Shown: positions 1 through 6,363, counted from the first letter of the stretch. The stretch is 8,173 nucleotides of DNA from Thiotrichaceae bacterium (GCA_024762625.1 JANTHA010000091.1:1-8173); one strand, 5' to 3'. Numbers and translations are program-made. Notes: a model not told the origin generated them from the sequence alone.

Positions 1-60
1 TAATGGCTTGGATTTAATAACTTAAATTCAAAGAGCTTGATTCAACAACGAAGCGCAAGC

Positions 61-156
61 TTAACTTCCAAACACGGTGGAAAAGAAAACAATCCAGGAC
101 CAAATAATCAAACCGATAACAATCAACATGGGTAAGCCAAAACCGAAATCAAACAT
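61..156 (-). CDS. Putative 31-residue single-pass membrane microprotein
   Basis: This is a short ORF that starts with ATG at 156-154 and stops with TAA at 63-61. The product is 31 residues. It begins MFDFGFGLP, then has one hydrophobic stretch (about residues 9-29) rich in Ile, Leu, Val, Phe and two Trp (IIWSWIVFF), and ends in FGS. There are no Lys, Arg or His residues and only one acidic residue. The main reason to take it seriously is an AAGGA ribosome binding site 6 bases before the ATG, better than that of most genes here. A possible promoter lies at 193-221 (minus strand: TTGCAC, 17 bases, TAATAT), each box only a partial match to consensus; an AT-rich alternative is TATAAA at 178-173. 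It is divergent from xseB. I do not recognise a family; size and hydrophobicity recall small subunits of respiratory oxidases or small stress membrane proteins, but no motif supports either. It may be a real unannotated gene or chance. Confidence 0.5.
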   Translation of the reverse strand: MFDFGFGLPMLIVIGLIIWSWIVFFSTVFGS

Positions 157-216
157 ACTATATCCTTGGTTTTTTATATAAATAAACCGCGAATATTAGT
201 TGATTACCATATACTG

Positions 217-238
217 TGCAAGTTCCGCTTGCATTTTT
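217..238 (+). other. Short hairpin followed by a T-run, upstream of xseB
   Basis: TGCAAG (217-222) pairs with CTTGCA (228-233) around a 5-base loop, and five Ts follow immediately on the plus strand. This resembles a weak intrinsic terminator, but a 6-bp stem is short and no upstream plus-strand gene is visible to terminate. Its left arm overlaps the possible -35 box of the divergent microprotein promoter. A TATACT box at 210-215 could serve as a -10 for xseB, with transcription from about 222. No convincing -35 accompanies it. Confidence 0.25.
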
Positions 239-264
239 GGATGTTAAAGAACACTATTAGCGGC

Positions 265-534
265 ATGAGTAGCAAACAGACGCCTGCTAAAAAAATGTCG
301 AATAAAACAGTTAAAAATCATGAAGAACTTGATTTTGAAGCTGCGATGCTGGAGCTGGAATCATTGGTTTCCAGTATGGAATCCGGTGATTTGCCTTTGG
401 AGCTTTCCTTAAAGAAATTTGAACAAGGCATCAAGTTGAGCAGGCGTTGCCAAAAAGCATTAAATGATGCAGAACAGCGCGTTAAAATTTTACTTGATGA
501 GCAGGAACAAGAGTTTCAGGAATCTGTAGACTAA
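265..534 (+). CDS. xseB: Exodeoxyribonuclease VII small subunit
   Basis: XseB is the small subunit of exonuclease VII. Several copies bind one XseA and the complex degrades single-stranded DNA to acid-insoluble oligonucleotides in the cytoplasm. The 89-residue product carries the family core: FEAAMLELE (24-32), SGDLPLE (40-46), then FEQGIKL, CQKAL and AEQRVKILL (69-77), forming a helical hairpin. The usual family length is about 75-90 residues. The frame is open back to 166, but that adds 33 residues unlike any XseB. ATG at 265 is preferred; ATG at 295 gives 79 residues, close to the 80 of E. coli, and is equally possible because neither has a clear Shine-Dalgarno sequence. It leads the block xseB-ispA-dxs, with 23 bases before ispA, which suggests co-transcription. 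xseA is not in the window. The family call is secure and the start is uncertain. Confidence 0.93.
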   Translation: MSSKQTPAKKMSNKTVKNHEELDFEAAMLELESLVSSMESGDLPLELSLKKFEQGIKLSRRCQKALNDAEQRVKILLDEQEQEFQESVD

Positions 535-557
535 GTTCTGTCAGTCCGGTGTTTGGA

Positions 558-1445
558 ATGCATAATTTAAATGATTTACAGCAACGAATAGAACGTGTCC
601 TTGAAAAGATTCTGGCTGTTGATGCGCAACAAAAACAGCATCAGTCGAATTTGCTGGAAAGCATGCGTTATGCTGTTCTCGGAGGCGGAAAGCGCGTACG
701 TCCACTTCTGGTTTATGCGGCTGGAGAAGCGCTTGATGTACCGATGGAAAGGCTGGATAAAGCCGCTGCTTCTATCGAGCTGATTCATGCTTATTCATTG
801 GTTCACGATGATTTGCCAGCCATGGATGATGATGATCTGCGAAGGGGCAAGGCAAGCGTGCATATTGCTTTTGATGAGGCAACCGCGATTTTATGCGGCG
901 ATGCCTTGCAGAGCCTGGCCTTTGAAAATTTATCACGGCCTATCGGTGGAGTAACTGCTGAAAATCAGTTAAAAATCATTAATATTCTGTCAATCGCAGC
1001 AGGTATGCGTGGCATGGTGGAAGGTCAGGCAGTCGATCTGGCGGCGGTTGGCAAGCAACTGGATGAGCTACAGCTTGAAAATATGCACCACCATAAAACA
1101 GGCGCCTTAATAAGGGCAAGCGTGCATATGGCCAGTTATTGTCGTTCTTCGGTTAATCAGAATGAGAGGAATGAACTGCTGGTTTATGCAGACGCCATTG
1201 GACTCGCCTTCCAGGTGCGTGATGACATTCTGGATATCGAAAGCGACACGGATACGCTGGGAAAACAGCAAGGGGCTGATATAGCCGCCGGGAAACCAAC
1301 CTATCCTTCTATTATCGGGATGGATGCGGCCAAGGCAAAGGCGAAAAAATTGCACCAGAGCGCGCTGGATTCACTCTCGGGCTTTGGCGCCGAAGCTGAT
1401 CTGTTGCGTGAAATAGCCGGATTTATTATAAAACGAATATCCTGA
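558..1445 (+). CDS. ispA: Farnesyl diphosphate synthase, (2E,6E)-type
   Basis: IspA condenses isopentenyl diphosphate with dimethylallyl and then geranyl diphosphate to make farnesyl diphosphate, the precursor of undecaprenyl phosphate and the ubiquinone and haem side chains. The 295-residue product matches E. coli IspA (299) throughout. Visible motifs (numbering from ATG 558) are the diphosphate-binding GGKRVRP (43-49), the first aspartate-rich motif DDLPAMD (84-90) followed by DDDLRRG, the conserved HKTGALIRA, and the second aspartate-rich motif DDILD (222-226) in FQVRDDILD. The tyrosine five residues before the first motif (AYSLVHDD) is typical of enzymes that stop at C15. The ATG at 558 is preferred. 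A GTG at 549 would add three residues, and neither has a proper ribosome binding site (GGA touches the ATG). It ends 19 bases before dxs, so the two isoprenoid genes are probably one transcript. Confidence 0.95.
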   Translation: MHNLNDLQQRIERVLEKILAVDAQQKQHQSNLLESMRYAVLGGGKRVRPLLVYAAGEALDVPMERLDKAAASIELIHAYSLVHDDLPAMDDDDLRRGKASVHIAFDEATAILCGDALQSLAFENLSRPIGGVTAENQLKIINILSIAAGMRGMVEGQAVDLAAVGKQLDELQLENMHHHKTGALIRASVHMASYCRSSVNQNERNELLVYADAIGLAFQVRDDILDIESDTDTLGKQQGADIAAGKPTYPSIIGMDAAKAKAKKLHQSALDSLSGFGAEADLLREIAGFIIKRIS

Positions 1446-1464
1446 TTGGAATATAATACTTCGT

Positions 1465-3414
1465 ATGTCGGAAAAACTGCTAGACGCCATTAACGAACCA
1501 GTTCAATTACGCGAGCTTGAGCTTGAGAAGTTACCGCGTGTTTGCGAAGAGCTGCGCTCGTTTTTAATCAAGTCGGTTGCCAGCAGTGGCGGGCATTTAT
1601 CCGCAGGTCTTGGCGTTGTCGAGCTAACGGTCGCCATTCACTATGTCTACAATACGCCGCATGACAGGCTGGTCTGGGATGTAGGTCATCAAGCGTATGC
1701 GCACAAGGCGCTTACGGGGCGTCGCGACAGAATGAACACCATCAAGAAAAAGGATGGATTGTGCGGATTTCCTCATCGCAAAGAAAGCGAATACGACACC
1801 TTTGGAGTAGGGCATTCCAGCACATCGATCAGCGCTGCATTAGGTATGGCGGTGGCTTCTCGTCTGCAAGGCGCCAAGCGCAATAGCATAGCCGTCATTG
1901 GCGATGGCGCGATGACCGCAGGTATGGCTTACGAGGCGCTCAATCACGCTGGCGATCTGGATGAAAGCATGCTGGTGATACTGAATGATAATGATATGTC
2001 AATCTCACAGAATGTGGGTGGACTGAGTAAATATCTAGCGCGCTTATTGTCAGGTCGTTTTTATTCTTCAATGCGGGAAACCAGTAAGAAGATGCTGTCC
2101 AGTACGCCGGGGATGAAGCGTTTCGCAAGACGCGCAGAAGAACACACCAAAGGCATGATCATGCCATCGGCTACCTTGTTCGAAGAAATGGGTTTTGTCT
2201 ATTATGGGCCAGTTGACGGACATGATGTCATTGAGCTGGTCAAAATGCTGCAAAATATTAAAGACATAAACGAACCAAAATTTTTGCATGTGGTAACCCA
2301 GAAGGGTAAGGGCTATCAGCCGGCTGAAGAGGATCCCTGTCTCTATCATGGCGTTTCACCCTTTGATCCTGAAACGGGAATAAAGGCCGTTAAGGAAATA
2401 AAGGATCTCAATAAAGCAACCCGAAAACCATCAAGTTATACAGAAGTATTTGGGCAGTGGCTCTGTGATATGGCGGCCATGGATGAGCGTCTGGTTGGCA
2501 TCACGCCCGCGATGAAAGAAGGCTCCGGGCTGGTAGAATTTTCGGAGAAATTCGAAGAACGTTATTATGACGTCGCTATTGCCGAGCAACACGCCGTCAC
2601 CTTGGCTGCGGGTATGGCTTGTGATGGCTTAAAGCCAGTGGTTGCGATTTATTCAACCTTTTTACAACGCGCCTATGACCAGTTAATTCATGATGTGGCC
2701 TTACAAAACCTGCCGGTGGTTTTCGCGATTGATCGCGCTGGTCTGGTCGGCCCGGATGGTGCGACGCATTCAGGCAATTATGATTTATCCTATTTACGCT
2801 GTATTCCAAATATGGTCGTTATGGCTCCGGTAGACGAAAACGAGTGCAGGCAAATGCTTTATACGGCTTTTCAGCAGAATTGCCCAACGGCTGTGCGCTA
2901 TCCTCGCGGCTCGGGTGCCGGAATAATGCCTGAAAAGGAAATGACTTTGCTGGAAATTGGCAAAGGTGAAATACTTCTCGAAACCTCAGTGAAGAAAAAA
3001 ACCGGACTAAAAAGAATAGCAATCCTGTTATTTGGTTCCTTACTAAAAGAAGCATTGGCTGCTGCAGAAGCACTGGATGCTACCTTGGTTAATATGCGTT
3101 TTGTAAAACCGCTTGACGAGCAGCTGATTCGCAAACTCAGCCAGACTCATGATTTGCTGGTAACGCTTGAAGATAATGCTGTTCAGGGTGGCGCAGGCAG
3201 CGCCGTGAACGAATTTTGCAATCAGCAGCAGTTTACAACGCATGTGTATAATCTTGGCATACCGGATGTTTTTCTTGAACATGCCGAACGTTCTGAGCAA
3301 CTGGAAGAAATCAAGCTGGATGGCAAAGGCATTGTTGAGCAAATTTCCGCGATAGAAAATGGCAAATATTGCAACAAACCCGCTGCTTCGGTAGTATCCG
3401 TGGCCTCCCGTTAA
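1465..3414 (+). CDS. dxs: 1-deoxy-D-xylulose-5-phosphate synthase
   Basis: Dxs joins pyruvate and glyceraldehyde 3-phosphate with loss of CO2, using thiamine diphosphate, to make DXP. DXP is the entry point of the MEP isoprenoid pathway and also feeds thiamine and pyridoxal phosphate synthesis. The 649-residue protein has all key parts: active-site histidines H44 (SGGH) and H75 (DVGHQAY), the thiamine/Mg motif GDG (146-148) through LNDND (173-177), catalytic glutamate E374 (AIAEQHA), substrate-contact residues around Y396[10 protein letters not shown] and DRAG (423-426), YPRG (479-482), and a C-terminal transketolase domain. It is about 30 residues longer than E. coli Dxs (620). Part of this is an extra tail of about 20 residues after VEQISAI, ending in ASVVSVASR, with no recognised function. 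There is no Shine-Dalgarno before the ATG. Instead a perfect TATAAT lies at 1452-1457, seven bases upstream (see findings). Confidence 0.97.
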   Translation: MSEKLLDAINEPVQLRELELEKLPRVCEELRSFLIKSVASSGGHLSAGLGVVELTVAIHYVYNTPHDRLVWDVGHQAYAHKALTGRRDRMNTIKKKDGLCGFPHRKESEYDTFGVGHSSTSISAALGMAVASRLQGAKRNSIAVIGDGAMTAGMAYEALNHAGDLDESMLVILNDNDMSISQNVGGLSKYLARLLSGRFYSSMRETSKKMLSSTPGMKRFARRAEEHTKGMIMPSATLFEEMGFVYYGPVDGHDVIELVKMLQNIKDINEPKFLHVVTQKGKGYQPAEEDPCLYHGVSPFDPETGIKAVKEIKDLNKATRKPSSYTEVFGQWLCDMAAMDERLVGITPAMKEGSGLVEFSEKFEERYYDVAIAEQHAVTLAAGMACDGLKPVVAIYSTFLQRAYDQLIHDVALQNLPVVFAIDRAGLVGPDGATHSGNYDLSYLRCIPNMVVMAPVDENECRQMLYTAFQQNCPTAVRYPRGSGAGIMPEKEMTLLEIGKGEILLETSVKKKTGLKRIAILLFGSLLKEALAAAEALDATLVNMRFVKPLDEQLIRKLSQTHDLLVTLEDNAVQGGAGSAVNEFCNQQQFTTHVYNLGIPDVFLEHAERSEQLEEIKLDGKGIVEQISAIENGKYCNKPAASVVSVASR

Positions 3415-3440
3415 ACTGGATTTGTTCTTTTAACCATCCC

Positions 3441-3821
3441 ATGTCTGTTAAATACACCTTAAAAGTCGTGGCTGATTTCGCAGCCGCTCATACGCTCAAA
3501 GATTATCCCGGCGCATGTAGCCGCATGCATGGACATAACTGGAAAGTCGAAGCGGAAGTGGTCGCCAGTGAGTTGAATGAAATCGGCATGGCGATAGATT
3601 TTAAGGATATCAAGCGCGAAGTGCGCGCCATCGCCAGTGAGCTGGATCATTATTATCTGAATGAGCTGGAGCCCTTTCAGGAAATAAACCCGACCGCCGA
3701 GCATATCGCCCGCTACTTTTATCTTGAATTGTCACGACGTTTGAATAGCCCTTCCGTTAAGGTGTCCGCATTAACGCTCTGGGAAACAGAACGCGCCTGT
3801 GTGACCTATTCGGAAGACTAA
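3441..3821 (+). CDS. queD: 6-carboxy-5,6,7,8-tetrahydropterin synthase
   Basis: QueD converts 7,8-dihydroneopterin triphosphate into 6-carboxytetrahydropterin, the first committed step toward the 7-deazaguanine of queuosine in tRNA. The 126-residue protein belongs to the PTPS/QueD family. Zinc ligands are H17 (in FAAAH), H30 and H32 (MHGH), the catalytic cysteine is C26 (ACSRMHGH), the Asp-His pair is D69-H70 (LDHYYLNE), NPTAEHIA (83-90) is the family signature, and E116 (WETERA) binds the pterin. The C-xxx-HGH spacing fits QueD rather than mammalian-type PTPS. The frame is open upstream into dxs, but homology begins at ATG 3441. No Shine-Dalgarno is visible. It follows dxs by 26 bases, so it is likely read with it, although the two pathways have no direct link. 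It converges with the symporter gene; stop codons are separated by 5 bases. Confidence 0.93.
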   Translation: MSVKYTLKVVADFAAAHTLKDYPGACSRMHGHNWKVEAEVVASELNEIGMAIDFKDIKREVRAIASELDHYYLNELEPFQEINPTAEHIARYFYLELSRRLNSPSVKVSALTLWETERACVTYSED

Positions 3822-3826
3822 AGTTT

Positions 3827-5182
3827 CTATTTGTTTTTGAAGTACTCGTTGGTTAGCCTGAATACAACCGGACTGAGCACGATTAGCGCAATCAAATTGG
3901 GCACCGCCATCAGGCCGTTCAGTACGTCGGCAAGCAGCCACAGTAATTTTACCCATTCATTCGCTCCCGCCGCCAGCGCGCCCAGTGGAATCGCGATGAT
4001 CCATAAAATGCGATATGGCCAGATGACTTTGGCGCCAAAGATATATTCGGCGCAGCGTTCGCCGTAGTAGCTCCATCCGAGAATGGTGGTAAATGCAAAA
4101 ACGATCAGGCCAATGGTGACGATATAGCTTCCAAAACCGGGTAGTCCGGTGTCAAAGGCAAGGGTGGAAAGGGATGATGAGGTTTCTCCACCAGTCCAGA
4201 CGCCTGTTAGCACAATCACCAGCGCCGTCATGGTGCAGATCAGAATGGTGTCGATAAATGTTCCCAGCATGCCGATGGTGCCTTGCCTGATCGGGCTGTT
4301 GGTTTTTGCTGCGGCATGTGCTATTGGAGCGCTACCTAATCCGGCTTCATTTGAAAATACGCCGCGCGCAACGCCGAAGCGGATCGCCATCCAGACTGAT
4401 GAGCCTGCAAAACCTCCAGCTGCAGCGGTTCCGGTGAAGGCGTCATTCATAATGGTCATGAAGGCGGCGGGCACTTTGCCAATATGTAATGCTATAACAA
4501 TGAGCGATCCAAGAATATAGAAAATGGCCATCAGTGGAACCAGTTTTTCCGCAACCTGGCCAATACGTTTTACACCACCCAGAATAACGGCTCCGGCGAG
4601 AATACCGATGGTGATTCCAGAAACCCAGTTGGGAATGCCAAAGTTCTTTTCGGCAGCCAGTGCGACTGAATTGGACTGAATGGTGTTGCCGATGCCAAAG
4701 GCCGCCAACATGCCAAACAGGGCAAACAAAAAGGCCAGCCACGCCCAGTTTTTGCCCATGCCATTTCTGATGTAGTACATCGGCCCGCCCACATGATTGC
4801 CCAGCTCGTCGGTTTCGCGATATTTTACTGCGAGAACGGCTTCAGCGTATTTTGTCGCCATGCCGAACAGGGCGGTGACCCACATCCAGAAAATGGCGCC
4901 AGGGCCACCCAGTGTAATGGCGGTTGCGACGCCCGCAATATTTCCCGTTCCCACGGTTGCAGATAGGGCGGTCATCAATGCCTGGAAGCCAGTAATATCG
5001 CCTTCCAGTGTTTCCTCCTTGCGACTGGAAAGAAGTGTTTTAAAGCCTGCAACTAATTTTCGCCAGGGAATGGCTTTCAAGCCCAGAGTGAGATAAACCC
5101 CTGTTCCCAGAAGAAAGGCCAGCATAACAGGTCCCCATGCAAAACTACTGGCGTTATTGAGTAACGTTGAGATTGTTTCCAT
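3827..5182 (-). CDS. Sodium:alanine/glycine symporter, AGCS family
   Basis: This is a 451-residue inner-membrane transporter of the AGCS (alanine or glycine:cation symporter) family, a LeuT-fold group that imports small neutral amino acids with sodium. The protein is hydrophobic nearly throughout, with about ten to eleven membrane segments. The family core is clear: SATVGTGNIAGVATAI (74-89), a broken helix expected to carry sodium and substrate contacts, followed by the signature GGPGAIFWMW (92-101), GGPMYYI (132-138), FSNEAGLGSAPIAHAAA (276-292) and GWSYYGERCAEY (369-380). Length and motif order are normal. The ATG at 5182-5180 is preceded by GGAGGA (5191-5186), the strongest ribosome binding site in the window. 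Upstream lies an unusual 11-bp repeat array and a dyad. Whether alanine, glycine or another amino acid is carried cannot be decided from the sequence. Confidence 0.93.
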   Translation of the reverse strand: METISTLLNNASSFAWGPVMLAFLLGTGVYLTLGLKAIPWRKLVAGFKTLLSSRKEETLEGDITGFQALMTALSATVGTGNIAGVATAITLGGPGAIFWMWVTALFGMATKYAEAVLAVKYRETDELGNHVGGPMYYIRNGMGKNWAWLAFLFALFGMLAAFGIGNTIQSNSVALAAEKNFGIPNWVSGITIGILAGAVILGGVKRIGQVAEKLVPLMAIFYILGSLIVIALHIGKVPAAFMTIMNDAFTGTAAAGGFAGSSVWMAIRFGVARGVFSNEAGLGSAPIAHAAAKTNSPIRQGTIGMLGTFIDTILICTMTALVIVLTGVWTGGETSSSLSTLAFDTGLPGFGSYIVTIGLIVFAFTTILGWSYYGERCAEYIFGAKVIWPYRILWIIAIPLGALAAGANEWVKLLWLLADVLNGLMAVPNLIALIVLSPVVFRLTNEYFKNK

Positions 5183-5250
5183 GTCTCCTCCAGATTGCGG
5201 ATTTATAGCGTGGTTTTTTAATCCGTGGTTGTTAATGCAACATAGTATGA

Positions 5251-5274
5251 ATAGCTTGTTTATGAAACAGCTAT
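5251..5274. repeat. Imperfect inverted repeat upstream of the symporter
   Basis: ATAGCTTGTTT (5251-5261) pairs with AAACAGCTAT (5265-5274) around ATG, giving ten base pairs with one bulged T. It lies about 70-95 bases upstream of the symporter start and directly abuts the tandem repeat array, overlapping its degenerate first unit. It could be an operator or an RNA hairpin in the symporter leader. There is no T-run after it on either strand, so a terminator role is unlikely. Confidence 0.5.
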
Positions 5275-5322
5275 GTATTAGCTAAGTAATAGCTAAGTAA
5301 TAGCTAAGTAACAGCTTAGCCA
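5268..5322. repeat. 11-bp tandem repeat array (TAGCTAAGTAA)
   Basis: Three exact head-to-tail copies of TAGCTAAGTAA occupy 5279-5289, 5290-5300 and 5301-5311. A degenerate copy precedes them (CAGCTATGTAT, 5268-5278, 8 of 11 matching) and CAGCTTAGCCA (5312-5322) follows. The last exact copy and the following unit form an inverted repeat, GCTAAG (5303-5308) with CTTAGC (5315-5320). The period is close to one DNA helical turn, so the copies face the same side of the helix. On the minus strand a TTGACT box (5327-5322) sits at the far edge, and the array would fill the space where the symporter's -10 box should be. Every unit carries stop codons in all three plus-strand frames, so the array does not code. 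Confidence 0.85.
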
Positions 5323-5365
5323 GTCAAATAATTTTGAATCCTTTCCCGGTCATGTTTTGCCCGGT

Positions 5366-5394
5366 TTTTCACCAGCCCATAATCAAGTTATAAT
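5366..5394 (+). promoter_or_regulatory. Candidate sigma-70 promoter, distal
   Basis: TTTTCA (5366-5371, 4 of 6 matching the -35 consensus), a 17-base spacer, and a perfect TATAAT (5389-5394). Transcription would start near 5401, giving a leader of about 140 bases before the coiled-coil gene. This is the best consensus match in the region; no regulator is implied. Confidence 0.45.
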
Positions 5395-5472
5395 TTCGAT
5401 AGCTTACGAGAACATGATTTTAGCACTTATTTTTTGAATTCGTCGTGTAATATTCGGGTCTCTTGTTCGCCT

Positions 5473-5501
5473 TTGTGTTATTGGACTTATTTTCGTATAC
5501 T
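5473..5501 (+). promoter_or_regulatory. Candidate sigma-70 promoter, proximal
   Basis: TTGTGT (5473-5478), a 17-base spacer and TATACT (5496-5501, 5 of 6). Transcription would start near 5508, about 35 bases before the coiled-coil gene. The -35 is weak (3 of 6). It may act with, or instead of, the distal promoter. Confidence 0.35.
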
Positions 5502-5542
5502 TGATGCTCATATTTGTATATGGAAGATGTTTTTATTAGCCT

Positions 5543-5800
5543 ATGAATACAACCAGTTTAAAGAATAACAATGGAACTGATGGCGTTAACGCCCTTGAGG
5601 AAAAGGTTGAGCGCCTGGAAAATTCTGTAAAGCAGTTACTGGAACGGTGCAACCAGCTTGCTACAGAAAATGCAGCGTACAAAAAAAGCAACCATCAACT
5701 TCTTAAAGATCGGTCGGAATTACATGATAAAAACGCCAAGGCTCGAGTTCAGGTAGAAGCAATGATTGGGCGTTTAAAAACTATTGACAATGCTTCTTAG
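5543..5800 (+). CDS. TIGR02449-type coiled-coil protein next to zapA
   Basis: This encodes an 85-residue acidic/basic helical protein. Residues 15-80 have a continuous heptad pattern with Leu, Val and Ile at core positions (VNALEEKVERLENSV, then LLERCNQLATENAAY, then hydrophilic repeats), and there are no prolines. It fits the TIGR02449 family of small gammaproteobacterial proteins encoded just upstream of zapA, which resemble the division factor ZapB (DUF904) in size and coiled-coil character. A role at the division ring with ZapA is inferred from location and shape; it has not been shown here. The ATG at 5543 has no close Shine-Dalgarno; GGAAG lies about 17 bases upstream, too far to be typical. 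The gene is followed after 27 bases by zapA and probably shares its transcript. Confidence 0.82.
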   Translation: MNTTSLKNNNGTDGVNALEEKVERLENSVKQLLERCNQLATENAAYKKSNHQLLKDRSELHDKNAKARVQVEAMIGRLKTIDNAS

Positions 5801-5827
5801 TTCTTGCTTTCAAACGAGATTACCACA

Positions 5828-6157
5828 ATGACAATGAATACGACAACCGAAACGTCAAAAGACAAGTCAATTCCTGTCTCTGTCAACATTATGGACAAGG
5901 AATATAAAATCGCTTGTCCTCAGGGTGAACATGAGTCGTTACTGGCTTCTGTGGATTTGCTTAATGAAAAAATGCAGGAAATTCAACGTAAAGGAAAGAT
6001 CATTGGCGCAGAGAAAATAGCCGTCATGGCGGCCATAAATATCGCGCATGATCTGATACGTGCTCAAGGTCAACTTGTCTCCCCTGATATTGCAACTCGA
6101 CTTGATGACCTAAAGTCTTCCATTGATGACACGCTGGAAGCAATATCAGTAAGTTAA
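5828..6157 (+). CDS. zapA: Cell division protein ZapA
   Basis: ZapA is a small cytoplasmic protein that binds FtsZ and bundles its filaments, stabilising the division ring at midcell. The 109-residue product shows the family layout: a short beta-sheet head, VSVNIMDKEYKIACPQGE (17-34), then LLASVDLLNEKMQEI, GAEKIAVMAAINIAHDL (60-76), and a C-terminal coiled coil for tetramer formation. The frame is open to a TTG at 5804, but ATG 5828 is favoured because the added residues are not conserved in the family. ATG 5834 is a further alternative. Only a weak GAG lies upstream. The stop codon overlaps the first of two GTTAAC sites, and a 6S RNA follows about 20 bases later, the conserved order for this gene. 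Confidence 0.92.
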   Translation: MTMNTTTETSKDKSIPVSVNIMDKEYKIACPQGEHESLLASVDLLNEKMQEIQRKGKIIGAEKIAVMAAINIAHDLIRAQGQLVSPDIATRLDDLKSSIDDTLEAISVS

Positions 6158-6168
6158 CACCAGTTAAC
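6153..6168. repeat. Paired GTTAAC palindromes between zapA and 6S RNA
   Basis: Two identical six-base palindromes, 6153-6158 and 6163-6168, are separated by ACCA, placing their centres exactly ten bases apart. The first contains the zapA TAA stop. Because each is its own reverse complement, the pair is both a direct and an inverted repeat. It sits just before the expected 6S RNA start, where a protein site or a core promoter would be placed. Confidence 0.5.
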
Positions 6169-6176
6169 GGATGTAT

Positions 6177-6357
6177 CATACTGATGTTGTCCGTCTTCAG
6201 CATCAAAACAACTTAAAAACGCATAGCAAATAATCACGCTTGGCAAACAAGAACGCTTGGAAGCTCAAGCTCGGGTTTTAAATACGCTGCCCTATACATT
6301 GGCGCCTCTAAAGATAAAAAATTAATCTTGTGGTGGCATGTGGCGGCATTAGAAACG
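6177..6357 (+). ncRNA. ssrS: 6S RNA
   Basis: 6S RNA folds like an open promoter, binds sigma-70 RNA polymerase and damps transcription in stationary phase. Bases 6181-6191 pair with 6342-6352 along eleven positions without a mismatch (some G-U). These arms correspond to GAUGUU and GGCGGCAU in the E. coli closing stem. Further matches in E. coli order are an apical GCUUG/CAAGC hairpin followed by AGCUCGG (near E. coli AUGCUCGG), and a small hairpin near the 3' end (AAGAU 6311-6315 with AUCUU 6325-6329) where E. coli has one. CAUCA (6201-6205) can pair with UGGUG (6331-6335). Length of about 175-180 nt and position right after zapA also fit. Ends are approximate. No convincing promoter is seen; TATCAT at 6174-6179 overlaps the expected start. 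Confidence 0.78.
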
Positions 6358-6363
6358 TTCTAA
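6349..6363 (+). other. Short dyad at the 6S RNA 3' end
   Basis: TTAGAA (6349-6354) and TTCTAA (6358-6363) are reverse complements around ACG. The left arm overlaps the 6S closing stem, so the two structures would compete. It is AT-rich and lacks a T-run, so it is more likely a processing or coincidental element than an intrinsic terminator. In the remaining bases to 6403 I see no good terminator for either 6S RNA or the convergent kinase gene. Confidence 0.3.

Larger units (their letters stand above)
5183..5542. other. 360-base intergenic region between two divergent genes
   Basis: The region separates the minus-strand symporter from the plus-strand coiled-coil gene. From left to right it holds the symporter ribosome binding site (5186-5191), an imperfect dyad (5251-5274), an 11-bp tandem repeat array (5268-5322), a pair of CCCGGT-containing direct repeats (5342-5350 and 5356-5365), and two candidate plus-strand promoters. 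There is no convincing protein-coding ORF. The right part is T-rich and otherwise featureless. Confidence 0.7.

Noticed and set aside
34..61. Hairpin (AGCTTG 34-39 with CAAGCT 56-61) as terminator of the microprotein gene
   Set aside because: The 6-bp stem has a 16-base loop and no real T-run, and it overlaps the stop codon. It is too weak to call.
166..264. XseB extended upstream to an ATG at 166
   Set aside because: The additional 33 residues are unlike the family and the region carries promoter- and hairpin-like sequence. The family core plus normal N-terminus fits starts at 265 or 295.
3369..3440. QueD extended by 24 residues into the dxs 3' end
   Set aside because: Family homology begins at MSVKY (3441). 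The upstream codons are just an open frame overlapping dxs.
4149..4520. 123-codon plus-strand ORF antisense to the symporter
   Set aside because: It is the reverse-strand shadow of a membrane-protein gene, with no family features and no ribosome binding site.
5181..5285. 34-codon plus-strand ORF starting opposite the symporter start codon
   Set aside because: It has no ribosome binding site, overlaps the symporter leader and ends in the repeat array. It looks like chance.
5268..5322. CRISPR array
   Set aside because: The units are 11 bases and contiguous, with no spacers.
5183..5350. Glycine riboswitch ahead of the AGCS symporter
   Set aside because: Such symporters are often controlled this way, but I cannot find the conserved paired glycine aptamer sequences in the minus-strand leader.
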